Below are positions 25,348 to 34,209 of a stretch of DNA of 64,000 nucleotides, piece after piece. Numbering within the stretch: the stretch's first letter is position 1; each line of letters starts with the position of its first letter. The stretch comes from Lachnospiraceae bacterium (GTDB taxonomy: Bacteria; Bacillota; Clostridia; Lachnospirales; Lachnospiraceae). Location: positions 1 through 64,000 of the forward strand of contig CABJAM010000010.1 of assembly GCA_902363555.1 (NCBI GenBank). The letters are read 5' to 3'. The notes under the pieces are model-generated. The model did no database searches, was not told the origin of the DNA, and saw only the letters and a list, made by a program, of their open reading frames with translations. The translations under genes and the position numbers were made by a program.

Positions 25348-26424
25348 ATGGCAAGAGTATTTATGAAAGGCTGTGAGGCGATCGCCGAGGCCGCTGTTAG
25401 AGCCGGCTGTAGATTTTTCGCCGGATATCCCATTACACCGCAAAATGAAGTTCCCGAATATTTTGCACGCAGACTGCCGGACGTGGGCGGAACATTTGTG
25501 CAGGGCGAGAGCGAAGTTGCATCTATAAATATGGTTTACGGCGCTGCCAGTGCAGGCACACGTTCCATGACCAGCTCATCCAGTCCTGGAATCGCTTTAA
25601 AGAGCGAAGGTATATCCTACTGCGCATCTGCGCGTATCCCTATGGTGTATGCAAACATCTCCCGCGGCGGCCCAGGCGTAGGCTCCATCCAGCCGGCCCA
25701 GATGGATTATTTCCAGGCCACCAAAGCTTCCGGAAACGGCGGATTTGAGATGATCGTCCTGGCTCCCTCCACTGTACAGGAAGCTGTGGATATGACCTAT
25801 AAAGCCTTTGATTATGCGGACAGAGACAGAAATCCTGTACTTTTGCTCTGCGACGGCGTGATCGGAACGATGATGGAGCCTGTGGTCCTTCCTGAAATGA
25901 AATCCGATGAGGAGATCGAAGCCATCAAGGCATCTAAAAAGTCCTGGGCATGTATCGGTCACAGTCTGGATGTGGACCGGGCATGGATCCAGCCGGGCCA
26001 GTGGAAAACTGAGGAAATGCAAAAATGTAACGAAGAAGCAGCAGCGATGTATGAGCGCTGGGCCAAAGAGGACGTGGAGGTTGAGGAGTACATGGTGGAG
26101 GACGCCGAGGTGATTCTCACCGCTTATGGTATTTCCGCACGTATTTCCAAATCCGTTGTAGATGCGCTCCGGGCTGAGGGTAAAAAAATCGGCCTCATCC
26201 GTCCGATCACTGTTCATCCTTATCCTTACGCTTCCTTTGAAAAGCTGGATTATGGCAGAGTAAAGGCCATTCTTGATGTGGAAATGTCCATTCCCGCACA
26301 GATGATCTACGATGTGAAGCTGGCTGTCAAAGACAGATGTCCTGTAGAAACCTGTCTGTGCTCCGGCGGTAATGTAATGAAGCGCGAAGCTGTCCTTGAA
26401 GCCGCACGAAAACTTTTTGAATAG
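25348..26424 (+). CDS. vorB: 2-oxoacid:ferredoxin oxidoreductase alpha subunit
   Basis: A 358-aa subunit of the pyruvate:ferredoxin oxidoreductase superfamily. It carries the pyrimidine-binding and transketolase C-terminal domains: FAGYPITPQNEVPEYF, QGESEVASINMVYGAASAGTRSMTSSSSPG, and the C-terminal LIRPITVHPYP. SD GAGGAGG. It works with the adjacent beta (TPP), gamma and ferredoxin subunits to oxidise a 2-oxoacid to acyl-CoA, CO2 and reduced ferredoxin. The operon link with ptb-buk favours 2-oxoisovalerate or related branched acids, hence the Vor name. Confidence 0.9.
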   Translation: MARVFMKGCEAIAEAAVRAGCRFFAGYPITPQNEVPEYFARRLPDVGGTFVQGESEVASINMVYGAASAGTRSMTSSSSPGIALKSEGISYCASARIPMVYANISRGGPGVGSIQPAQMDYFQATKASGNGGFEMIVLAPSTVQEAVDMTYKAFDYADRDRNPVLLLCDGVIGTMMEPVVLPEMKSDEEIEAIKASKKSWACIGHSLDVDRAWIQPGQWKTEEMQKCNEEAAAMYERWAKEDVEVEEYMVEDAEVILTAYGISARISKSVVDALRAEGKKIGLIRPITVHPYPYASFEKLDYGRVKAILDVEMSIPAQMIYDVKLAVKDRCPVETCLCSGGNVMKREAVLEAARKLFE

Positions 26425-26437
26425 GAGGATATGTCAG

Positions 26438-27175
26438 ATGGAAAAAGTTTATTCAAGAACAATTGGTATTCGTGATGACATGGTTGACGGCTTCTGTCCG
26501 GGATGTATGCACAGTACCGTCATCAAGCTCATTGGCGAGGTTCTGGAAGAAATGGATCTTTATAAAAAGGCAAGCTGCGTTCTCGGTATCGGATGCTGCG
26601 GCCTTCATATGGAATATATCACATACGACAATATAACAGCGCCCCACGGCCGCGCCTGCGCAGTGGCTACCGGTATCAAGCGCTCCAACCCGGATTCCCT
26701 TGTATTTACCTACCAGGGTGACGGTGATTTCGCATCCATCGGTCTGGCAGAGTCCATCAGTGCGGCCAACCGCGGCGAAAATATCACAGTTATTTTCATA
26801 AACAACGGTATTTATGGTATGACCGGCGGCCAGATGGCGCCCACCACACTGATCGGCATGAAAGCGTCCACAGCTCCCAAGGGCCGTATTGCCGAGGAGC
26901 ACGGCTATCCGATGCATATGTGCGAAATCTTAAACCAGCTCACCGCTCCGGCTTATCTGGAACGTACAAGCTGTAACACGCCGGCCAATGTGATCAAGAC
27001 GAAAAAGGCCATTCAGAAAGCTTTCCAGAATCAGTTGGACGGCAAAGGCTTTTCCATGGTAGAGATCGTAACAAGTTGCCCGACAAACTGGGGCCTGGAC
27101 CCGCTGGATGCTCTGGATTACATCGAAGAAAAGATGCTTCCGGAATTCCCTCTGGGCGTCATCAGAGATAAATAG
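26438..27175 (+). CDS. vorA: 2-oxoacid:ferredoxin oxidoreductase beta subunit (TPP-binding)
   Basis: A 245-aa subunit holding thiamine diphosphate: CPGCMHST near the N-terminus, and GDGDFASIGLAESISAANRGENITVIFINNG with the Mg2+/TPP binding GDGD...NN pattern, then YGMTGGQMAPTT. The start at 26438 has GGAGG; the longer open frame overlaps vorB. It is catalytic together with the alpha subunit. Confidence 0.92.
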   Translation: MEKVYSRTIGIRDDMVDGFCPGCMHSTVIKLIGEVLEEMDLYKKASCVLGIGCCGLHMEYITYDNITAPHGRACAVATGIKRSNPDSLVFTYQGDGDFASIGLAESISAANRGENITVIFINNGIYGMTGGQMAPTTLIGMKASTAPKGRIAEEHGYPMHMCEILNQLTAPAYLERTSCNTPANVIKTKKAIQKAFQNQLDGKGFSMVEIVTSCPTNWGLDPLDALDYIEEKMLPEFPLGVIRDK

Positions 27176-27185
27176 GAGGAATATT

Positions 27186-27731
27186 ATGGAGACAAATTTA
27201 CTTGTGGCCGGCTTCGGCGGCCAGGGCGTTATGACACTTGGTAAATTCCTCGCCAGCGCGACCTGTGATTCCACAGATAAGGGCGTGACCTTCTTCCCGT
27301 CCTACGGCGCAGAGCAGCGCGGCGGTACGGCCAACTGCTATGTGGTCATTTCCGACGGCATGGTGGGAACGCCAGTGGGCGATGTGATGGATGACCTGAT
27401 CGTTATGAACGGGCCTTCCTTAAATAAATTTATCGGCGTATTAAAGCCGGGCGGAACATTGTTTATCAACAGCTCCATCGTTACCGATGAAATTCCCAGA
27501 GACGATGTGAAAGTCGTTAAGGCCCCGGTGACGGAGCTGGCTCTGGAAATGGGCAACGCTAAGGTGCTTAATGTGATCATGCTCGGTGTCTATGTCGGTT
27601 ACACAGAAGTCATTGATCCGGCTATTGTCTGGAATACGATCGAACATAAGCTGGGCAAGAAACCGAAATTACTGCCGCTGAATAAGGCTGCTTTTGAAAA
27701 GGGGCTGGAGATTGGCAGAAGCCAGAAATAA
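27186..27731 (+). CDS. vorC: 2-oxoacid:ferredoxin oxidoreductase gamma subunit
   Basis: A 181-aa subunit with the family signature VAGFGGQGVMTLGKFLA and SYGAEQRGGTANCYVVIS, which contacts CoA. SD AGGAGG. It is the last gene of the operon, followed by a strong terminator. All four subunits of a Vor/Kor complex are therefore encoded in the order delta, alpha, beta, gamma. Confidence 0.92.
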   Translation: METNLLVAGFGGQGVMTLGKFLASATCDSTDKGVTFFPSYGAEQRGGTANCYVVISDGMVGTPVGDVMDDLIVMNGPSLNKFIGVLKPGGTLFINSSIVTDEIPRDDVKVVKAPVTELALEMGNAKVLNVIMLGVYVGYTEVIDPAIVWNTIEHKLGKKPKLLPLNKAAFEKGLEIGRSQK

Positions 27732-27764
27732 AAACACCCGATAAGTTCTCATAAGTTTTATAAG

Positions 27765-27811
27765 TAAACGGCGAAAACCTTGTATTTCAAGGCTTTTCGC
27801 CGTTTTCTGTT
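27765..27811 (+). terminator. Terminator of the ptb-buk-vor operon
   Basis: A long stem: AAACGGCGAAAA plus CCTTG pairs with CAAGG plus TTTTCGCCGTTT around TATTT. It ends in TTTTCTGTTT. Confidence 0.85.
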
Positions 27812-27828
27812 TAGATCCGGCCATTTCT

Positions 27829-27866
27829 TTTTACAACTTTTACAATTTTCACAATAGCTTCACATC
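27829..27866. promoter_or_regulatory. Direct repeats upstream of the response regulator
   Basis: Four direct repeats of the form TT(T/C)ACAA/T at about 27831, 27840, 27849 and 27860, spaced 9-11 bp. Direct repeats at helical spacing are usual for OmpR-family regulators, so this may be the autoregulatory site. Confidence 0.45.
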
Positions 27867-27901
27867 GAACGGTTAAAATACTGGAAAAAGGAGGTGCGGA
27901 T

Positions 27902-28561
27902 ATGCCAACATTACTTATTGTTGAAGATGATATTGATACCAACGAAGCATTAAGCGAATATCTGAAGGAAGCTGGATATACAATTATTTCTGCCTATAAT
28001 GGTGAGGAAGCAATTTCGCTTTTTTCCAACAACTGCATTGATCTGGTTGTATTAGATATTATGCTTCCCCAAATTACAGGGCTTGCAGTTTTGAATACGA
28101 TCCGCAGGAAAAGTCAGGTACCAGTGCTCATGCTTACTGCTATTGAGGACGAATGTACACAGATAACAAGCTTTGACTGCCTTGCAGATGATTATATGAC
28201 AAAACCATTTTCTATTGTGATTTTAGGAAAACGAGTTGCAGCGTTGCTTCGCAGAAGTGGACAAACAAAAGAAATAGATATATGGAAATATGGTGATTTG
28301 ACGGTCAATTTTTCCGGTTATTCCGCTTCAAATTCCGAAGGAAAAATCGATATTGCACCAAAAGAGCTCGACCTGTTAAAATTACTTGTAGAACATCAGG
28401 GCCTTGTGCTGTCAAGAAACCAGATATTGGATGGTGTATGGGGGGATAATTCCTTTGTTATAGATCGATTGGTAGATACCTATATAAAAAACTTGCGAAA
28501 GAAGCTGCGATTGGATTGTATTGTAACCGTACAGGGAATAGGCTATAAACTTGAGGTGTAG
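27902..28561 (+). CDS. OmpR/PhoB family response regulator
   Basis: A 219-aa regulator. The N-terminal receiver has the acidic pair in VEDDID, phospho-acceptor D52 in VVLDIMLP, and the lysine in MTKPFS. The C-terminal winged helix (about 125-217) has APKELDLLKLLVEH and TYIKNLRKKLRLDCIVTVQGIGYKLEV. SD AAAGGAGG. It is followed after 2 bp by its kinase, then two FtsX permeases. The segment is more AT-rich than flanking genes, suggesting acquisition. Confidence 0.93.
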   Translation: MPTLLIVEDDIDTNEALSEYLKEAGYTIISAYNGEEAISLFSNNCIDLVVLDIMLPQITGLAVLNTIRRKSQVPVLMLTAIEDECTQITSFDCLADDYMTKPFSIVILGKRVAALLRRSGQTKEIDIWKYGDLTVNFSGYSASNSEGKIDIAPKELDLLKLLVEHQGLVLSRNQILDGVWGDNSFVIDRLVDTYIKNLRKKLRLDCIVTVQGIGYKLEV

Positions 28562-28563
28562 AA

Positions 28564-29979
28564 ATGAAAAAGCTGAAATTGTTTCCGAAAACATTCTTAT
28601 ACACGTTATGCCTTATGCTTGTAGTTATTTTAATCTCGCATTTTTTGCTGTACTTTTTGCTGCCAGGAATATATAACTTTCAGCAAAAGAGCCGTCTGCA
28701 AAAAGATGCTGAGGATATTCTTCAGCAAATCGACGGAGCAACAGACGATGAGCGGCTGACATTGGTTGCCGGGTTCGCTTCAAAGTGGAATGCAAATATA
28801 TCCGTAACTTATGACGGCTTTTCTTATGAAACAAATGTACTTGGCGATTTATCGAAAGATATCCTTGATCCGCAGGCAGGTACTGTTGACGCAACGATCA
28901 TTACGGATAGTGGAAGTAACAATATTAAAATATCGTTAGCTGAAAATATGCAGGGCGGTGCGGATTTTTTTCACATTGAGAAAAGCTTTGCAAATGGGAG
29001 AGGTTATATTTCTGCAATTATATCACGTCAGCAGATTGAGAACGCAGTTAATGCCATTGTTATAATTCTTCCCTTTACAGCTTTGATTTGTTTACTGATT
29101 TCCGCGGTATTTGCGCTGCTTTATTCACGGACACTGACAAAGCCCATAGCGCGTATATCGGAAACTACCGAGAAAATGAAGAAGTTACAGCCAGACATCG
29201 TTTGTGAAAGTAATACATATGATGAAATCGGGTTACTTGCTGCCAATGTGAATAGCCTTTATCAAACCCTGTTGCAAACAATCAGTGACTTAGAGCAGGA
29301 AGTTTATAAAGTCGAGAAGGCGGAAATGCAAAAGACCGATTTTTTACGGGCGGCGTCCCATGAACTTAAAACACCTGTTGCCGCGGTCAATGTAATGCTT
29401 GAAAATATGATACTTAATGTTGGCAAATACAAGGACAGAGATACCTATCTTGCTAAATGCAAAGTGACGACGGAACGCCTTGCGTCTATGATAAAGGAGG
29501 TACTTGATACATCCAAACTGGACACTTATAACCAGCAGGAGCTTGTTGATATTAACCTGGCAGATATCGTTGCATCTGTTTGTGAACCGTTTCAAATAAT
29601 CGCAAAATCAAAAGGAATCTGTCTGGACTTGAATTTGTCAAACGCTTTCACCGTGCAATTTGTTGTCCACAGACTTGAACGGGTACTTTCAAATCTATTG
29701 TCAAATGCTGTTTTATATACACCTCAAAACGGTACAATATGGATTTATCTGAATGGACGTGAACTCGTGATAGAAAACGAGTGTGATATCATCCCTGCGG
29801 ATCAACGATCCCGTATCTTTGAAGCCTTTTACCGCCCGGACTATGGGCGGGGCCGGGTGACCGGTGGAAATGGACTTGGCCTATATATTGTTGCCTCAAT
29901 TCTTAAAGCGGCAGGCGTTTCCTATGAATTTGTTCCGTCCGATAATATTAATGGTATGGCTTTCCGTATCAAGTTTTGA
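28564..29979 (+). CDS. Membrane sensor histidine kinase
   Basis: A 471-aa kinase: helix 1 (about 12-35), an extracytoplasmic region of about 125 residues, helix 2 (about 165-185), HAMP, HisKA with H266 in AASHELKTPVAAV, and HATPase (LSNLLSNAVLYTPQNG and GGNGLGLYIV). It pairs with the preceding regulator. Gene order suggests control of the two downstream FtsX permeases, as in antimicrobial-peptide or envelope-stress modules, but no such substrate is shown by sequence. Confidence 0.92.
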   Translation: MKKLKLFPKTFLYTLCLMLVVILISHFLLYFLLPGIYNFQQKSRLQKDAEDILQQIDGATDDERLTLVAGFASKWNANISVTYDGFSYETNVLGDLSKDILDPQAGTVDATIITDSGSNNIKISLAENMQGGADFFHIEKSFANGRGYISAIISRQQIENAVNAIVIILPFTALICLLISAVFALLYSRTLTKPIARISETTEKMKKLQPDIVCESNTYDEIGLLAANVNSLYQTLLQTISDLEQEVYKVEKAEMQKTDFLRAASHELKTPVAAVNVMLENMILNVGKYKDRDTYLAKCKVTTERLASMIKEVLDTSKLDTYNQQELVDINLADIVASVCEPFQIIAKSKGICLDLNLSNAFTVQFVVHRLERVLSNLLSNAVLYTPQNGTIWIYLNGRELVIENECDIIPADQRSRIFEAFYRPDYGRGRVTGGNGLGLYIVASILKAAGVSYEFVPSDNINGMAFRIKF

Positions 29980-29986
29980 ATGCGTT

Positions 29987-30021
29987 AAAAATCCCGGTCG
30001 ATCGATGACTGGGATTTTTTT
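29987..30021 (+). terminator. Terminator between the two-component genes and the permeases
   Basis: AAAAATCCC-g-GTC pairs with GAC-t-GGGATTTTT around a short loop, followed by further T residues. The permeases are probably transcribed from a separate promoter in 30021-30100. Confidence 0.7.
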
Positions 30022-30117
30022 GCATGAAAGCTCCATACTGGCTCCACAACTGCTCCATAACCGCTTCATTTTATAGACGTATGATACTTCTGGGGGAACG
30101 AAAGGAGGTTAAAAAAC

Positions 30118-31350
30118 TTGAATGTTTTAAAAAGATCTATGCTATATACGACCCGGAATATGGGAAAAAGCATGATACTGTTCGCGGTTGTATTTATGAT
30201 GACGACGCTTGTCACCGTCGGTTTTTCTATACTTAACGCGACACAAAAAGCAGCAGCCCGCTTACGTGAAAACGTAGGTGCCTCATTTTTGGTACAGGGT
30301 AAAATTGATGAATTGAGCTTTAATGACGATGGCACAGATTATACAGCAAGCGCCGCGTTGCTCACACAAGAGAAAATCAACGCGATCATGGGTGACAAAC
30401 GGATAAAGGCCTATAATGCCGTACAAACATCTAGTGCTGGTGCTGACAGCCTATATACGCTTTCCGGAAAAGAAAATTGCCCGATCTGTGCAAATACAAA
30501 CACAGAGTACAGCAGCTATTTTAATGAAGGGATTTTGACTCTGACAGAGGGCAGACCAATTACCGCTGACGATCAAATGTCTGCGATCATCAGCCGTGCA
30601 TTTGCAGAAGAAAACAGTTTGGTCGTGGGAAGTACATTGGTATTATCTTGGAACTCTCCCAAAAGCCCCGAAAAACATATTCAACTTAAAATCGTTGCTT
30701 TATACGAAAGCGAGCCTGACATGGAGTTTGACGACGATACTATATTCCTTACACATGACGCCTACTGGCAATTGACGGGGAACACAGCACAAACCTATTC
30801 TGGTAAAGTCCGTTTTATTGTCAATGACCCTTCAGAGCTGGATGATATTATAGATAAGATCAGACAGCTTAAACATATAAAATGGGATGACTATGTCATT
30901 ACAAAAAGCAGTGAAAATTATGAGTCAGTTTCTTATCAACTGTCCGCAATGGAACGGCTTACTGCTATACTGATCATAACTGCCGTGATGATCAGTACAA
31001 TCATAATTTTCCTTGTTCTCGTAATGCGCATTAGAAACAGAGTACATGAAGCCGGAGTTATGCTTGCATTAGGTATCCCAAAAAGCAACGTAATCCTTCA
31101 GTATTTTATAGAGGCTGGAGTATTGCTATTGTTGTCTTTTATCACATCGTACTATGTGAGTACATTAATAACGGCAATGCTCGTATCGTATATGCAAAGC
31201 CTTGTAAATGGTATAACTATAACAATTTTACCCGGCAGATTAATTTTACAATATTTCGGTGAAGCCGTGATCACAGGTGCGGCCGTGCTGACTGCTGCAA
31301 TGCCGGTAATTCGTTTAAATCCAAAGAACATTTTATCCAAAATGAGTTGA
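30118..31350 (+). CDS. FtsX/MacB-type ABC permease, first of a pair
   Basis: A 410-aa membrane protein. One N-terminal helix (about 18-40) is followed by a large extracytoplasmic MacB-like domain (about 42-280), then three helices forming the FtsX domain (RIRNRVHEAGVMLALGIPKSNVILQY marks the coupling loop). The start is the TTG at 30118, with AAAGGAGG 9 bases upstream; ATG 30139 would truncate the conserved N-terminus. No ATPase gene is present before or after the pair, which is unusual for this class. Confidence 0.85.
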   Translation: MNVLKRSMLYTTRNMGKSMILFAVVFMMTTLVTVGFSILNATQKAAARLRENVGASFLVQGKIDELSFNDDGTDYTASAALLTQEKINAIMGDKRIKAYNAVQTSSAGADSLYTLSGKENCPICANTNTEYSSYFNEGILTLTEGRPITADDQMSAIISRAFAEENSLVVGSTLVLSWNSPKSPEKHIQLKIVALYESEPDMEFDDDTIFLTHDAYWQLTGNTAQTYSGKVRFIVNDPSELDDIIDKIRQLKHIKWDDYVITKSSENYESVSYQLSAMERLTAILIITAVMISTIIIFLVLVMRIRNRVHEAGVMLALGIPKSNVILQYFIEAGVLLLLSFITSYYVSTLITAMLVSYMQSLVNGITITILPGRLILQYFGEAVITGAAVLTAAMPVIRLNPKNILSKMS

Positions 31351-31362
31351 GAGGTAATTTAT

Positions 31363-32754
31363 ATGAACACATTCAAACGAGCAGTTTTATATATGACAAG
31401 AAAACGTGGCAAAGCTCTTATCATTTTCCTGATCTTATTTGTTTTGTCTACGTTTGCAATAACGGGTACTTCCATTCTCAAGGCGACACAGGAAACAGCG
31501 TTAAGTCTTCGGCGGTCTGTCGGCGGCAGTATAAAACTGGAGCTTGACGAAAGCAAAAGCCAAAATTGGGCTTACCAGCAAGGTGCAGGCGGTACCATAG
31601 TTGATTATGTAGGTGCGCCGATTACAGATGCAGATGTTCAAAAAATTATGAATATCAAAGGAATTAAGGATTATAATGCCGTAGGTGACGGCAGTGTATT
31701 CGCAAAGGATTTCAGCTTTATCCAGGGGATCCGTTTTGGATCGGGCAGCGATTATAGCAGACTTCCGTCCGTCACCAACTCCGAGTATTTCAATTTTTTC
31801 AAACGTGGGGCGTTCCGCCTGGTTGAAGGGCGGCATATCAACGCTGACGATGACCATACCGTTCTGATCAGTACTGCGTTAGCTCAAAAGAACGGGTTAA
31901 AGCTGGGGGATAAAATTACTGTTCAATGTTGTTATGACGAAGGCAGTTGGCCGGATGTGCAGTTGACGATTGTCGGTATTTATGAGTTTACACAGGAAGT
32001 AAGCCCATTTTTTACGACATCTACCGATAAGCGGAATCGTCTGATTACCGACCATGGGGCGATGCGGGATATTATGCAGACCGATACGATTGAATATAAG
32101 AATGGTGTTGATTTTTATGTGGACGACCCTAAAGACATCGAACAAATAGCAAAAGAAATCAGGAATCTGGATCTGAATTGGGATTGCTTCGCGTTATCCA
32201 TTGATAATACGGCCTATGAAGCTGTGGCGGCTTCTTTAACGGCTATGCAGAGTATTGTCACAGGACTTATTGTTGGCATTATCATTTTCAGTATTATAAT
32301 TTTAACTTTGATTTTGAGCATGTGGATCAGGCAAAGGACACGGGAAGCAGGAATTTTACTTTCGATAGGTATTCGTAAGTCGAATATCATTTTGCAGTAT
32401 GTGCTGGAAATGCTGATTGTTGCAATGATTGCATTCGGACTATCCTATTTTTCCGGAAGCGCAATTGCTCAGGAAACAAGTGACTTGATTTTTGATCAGG
32501 TTACAGATACACCGCCTGTTGTTGAACCCCAAACGCCAGACGATGGCAGAGAATATCTGGATATTACCGGGCAATATATTTCATATGACTTGTCGAATAT
32601 GATAACGGCGGACCGTGTTTCGGTTGCAGTTACACCACAAATTTTGATCTTTGTATATCTAATTGGTACGCAAATTATTGTTATTTCAGTCACTGGCGCT
32701 TCTATAAGAATTATGCGAATGAAGCCTCGATATATCTTATCTCAAGTTAGCTGA
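31363..32754 (+). CDS. FtsX/MacB-type ABC permease, second of a pair
   Basis: A 463-aa protein with the same plan as the preceding gene: N-terminal helix (about 18-40), extracytoplasmic domain, then helices with RQRTREAGILLSIGIRKSNIILQYVLEM in the coupling position. A longer insertion (about 370-420) lies between the last two helices. It starts 12 bp after the first permease, with GAGAGG. The two share an N-terminus (MYTTRN.../MYMTRKRGK-like) and are probably ancient duplicates that heterodimerise. Confidence 0.85.
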   Translation: MNTFKRAVLYMTRKRGKALIIFLILFVLSTFAITGTSILKATQETALSLRRSVGGSIKLELDESKSQNWAYQQGAGGTIVDYVGAPITDADVQKIMNIKGIKDYNAVGDGSVFAKDFSFIQGIRFGSGSDYSRLPSVTNSEYFNFFKRGAFRLVEGRHINADDDHTVLISTALAQKNGLKLGDKITVQCCYDEGSWPDVQLTIVGIYEFTQEVSPFFTTSTDKRNRLITDHGAMRDIMQTDTIEYKNGVDFYVDDPKDIEQIAKEIRNLDLNWDCFALSIDNTAYEAVAASLTAMQSIVTGLIVGIIIFSIIILTLILSMWIRQRTREAGILLSIGIRKSNIILQYVLEMLIVAMIAFGLSYFSGSAIAQETSDLIFDQVTDTPPVVEPQTPDDGREYLDITGQYISYDLSNMITADRVSVAVTPQILIFVYLIGTQIIVISVTGASIRIMRMKPRYILSQVS

Positions 32755-32762
32755 CAGGAGGG

Positions 32763-32808
32763 CTGCGGTAAGACCACTTTTCTTTTTTGCTCGGTAGTCT
32801 TACCGCAG
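32763..32808. terminator. Inverted repeat between the convergent permease and lysR genes
   Basis: Perfect 12-bp stem CTGCGGTAAGAC/GTCTTACCGCAG around a 22-nt T-rich loop. It lies between convergent genes and probably ends transcription from one or both sides; the following T run is weak. Confidence 0.55.
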
Positions 32809-32815
32809 GAAAAAT

Positions 32816-33694
32816 TTACAGGCTTTCGATGAAATATTTCGCCGCCTCCGATATGGGAACCTGATCGTTGTAGCCCACGACCAGATGGCGGGAGGGGAGT
32901 ATTTCTGTAGTGTGTATCTGGAACAGGTCCGGGTCATTGTCCGGCAGGCAGAAGTCGGGCACAAAGGCGATGCCCAGGCCGATCCGCGCCAGGTCGATGA
33001 GCAGGTCATTGCTGGAGAGCTCGATTTCAGGAACCAGATCCAGTTGCTTTTGCTGGAACAGGCTGTGCAGGAACTCACTGGTCATGCTTATTTTATCCAG
33101 CATGAGGAGCGGGTAGCCAAGCAGCTCCTCCAGGCGCAGCGACTTGCCCCGGAGATGGGAAAAGTGGTCGATACCGGCGATGAAGATATCTTTAAATTCC
33201 TTGACCTGGCGCACATTGGACACCGTATTCATCCGCGGATTGGGTGAATTGGTCACGATCAGATCCACCTGGCTGTTATCCAGCAGGTCCACACACCGGG
33301 CCGATGTCTGGTTTGTCACCTTAATATGCACGTTTGGAAAATGGGCGTGGAATTCTTTTAAATAAGGCACCAGATAATAGCGGCAGATCGTATCGCTGGC
33401 GCCGATGCGCAACTGGCCGCCATTGAGCGTATTGGCATCCAGAATCTGATTTTCACCACGGATGATCAAATTGATGGCCGGCTCGATATGCTTAAAAAGC
33501 ATCTCCCCCTCGGCGGTCAGTTTCACCCGCTTTGTACTGCGCACAAATAAATGCTGATTCAGCTTCGTCTCTAATGACTTGATCGACTGGCTCACCGCCG
33601 ATTGTGAAATATAAAGCTGCTTGGATGCTTCCGAAAAGCTCAGTGTTTTCGCCACATAGTAAAAAACTTTATAGAGCTCATAATTAATGTCCAT
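32816..33694 (-). CDS. LysR family transcriptional regulator
   Basis: A 292-aa regulator. The N-terminal HTH is clear (FYYVAKTLSFSEASKQLYISQSAVSQSIKSLETKLNQHLFVRS), and the C-terminal effector domain resembles a periplasmic binding protein (about 90-290). It belongs to the CysB/CysL-like branch by appearance. It diverges from purL with a 515-bp gap, so purL regulation is possible but far from certain. The inducer is unknown. Confidence 0.9.
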   Translation of the reverse strand: MDINYELYKVFYYVAKTLSFSEASKQLYISQSAVSQSIKSLETKLNQHLFVRSTKRVKLTAEGEMLFKHIEPAINLIIRGENQILDANTLNGGQLRIGASDTICRYYLVPYLKEFHAHFPNVHIKVTNQTSARCVDLLDNSQVDLIVTNSPNPRMNTVSNVRQVKEFKDIFIAGIDHFSHLRGKSLRLEELLGYPLLMLDKISMTSEFLHSLFQQKQLDLVPEIELSSNDLLIDLARIGLGIAFVPDFCLPDNDPDLFQIHTTEILPSRHLVVGYNDQVPISEAAKYFIESL

Positions 33695-34209
33695 AGACTA
33701 CCACCTGTTATAAATATTTCGTGTTTCTGCTGCTGCATCCAGTCGGCACCGTCCGTTTCGTTTCTGGCTGAATGGAGCGCATTTTCGTGCAAGCTTCTGT
33801 GATGCTTATAAAATGTTGTCGATTTCCGTGTTAACAACATTCCTATTAAAAATTCTAATAGTCTTATTAGTTATACTAAAATATTAGCACAAAGAAATAA
33901 CAGAGTAAAGCATAAATTCACTTAATTATAGAAATGTGTAAGCTTACGGTTACTGTTTATGGAACTGAAATCTATCTGTCTACCAAAGGCGCCTCCCCAG
34001 GTGCCGGCACCGACCGTCCGGACTTCTCGTGCCTGCCACAGGAAATATATTAATACCGCTAATTATAAAGATTAAATATATTAATTTTAATTATAAACAC
34101 CTGGATGTTATAATGGAGCAAGGAATGGGCGCACTATGCCCACGATACCCGCTGTCTGCCGACCGGCCCCGTGCCATGCCGGCCGCACAAATGATATGGA
34201 GGTTACCGT
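33695..34209. other. Intergenic region between lysR and purL
   Basis: No gene is visible. Near 33850-33890 it is AT-rich with LysR-type half-sites (TTATTAG, CTAATAG). An extended -10 (TG-T-TATAAT) lies at 34106-34114, 96 bp before purL. The 5' leader holds a small GGGC/GCCC hairpin near 34127 and a GGCCGG-rich hairpin. I looked for a purine, ZTP or PRPP riboswitch and could not make a match. Confidence 0.5.

Noticed and set aside
33961..34209. Purine, ZTP or PRPP riboswitch before purL
   Set aside because: A CTACC followed by GGCGCC/GGTGCC hairpin superficially recalls a purine aptamer, but the loop sequences and the closing stem do not fit.
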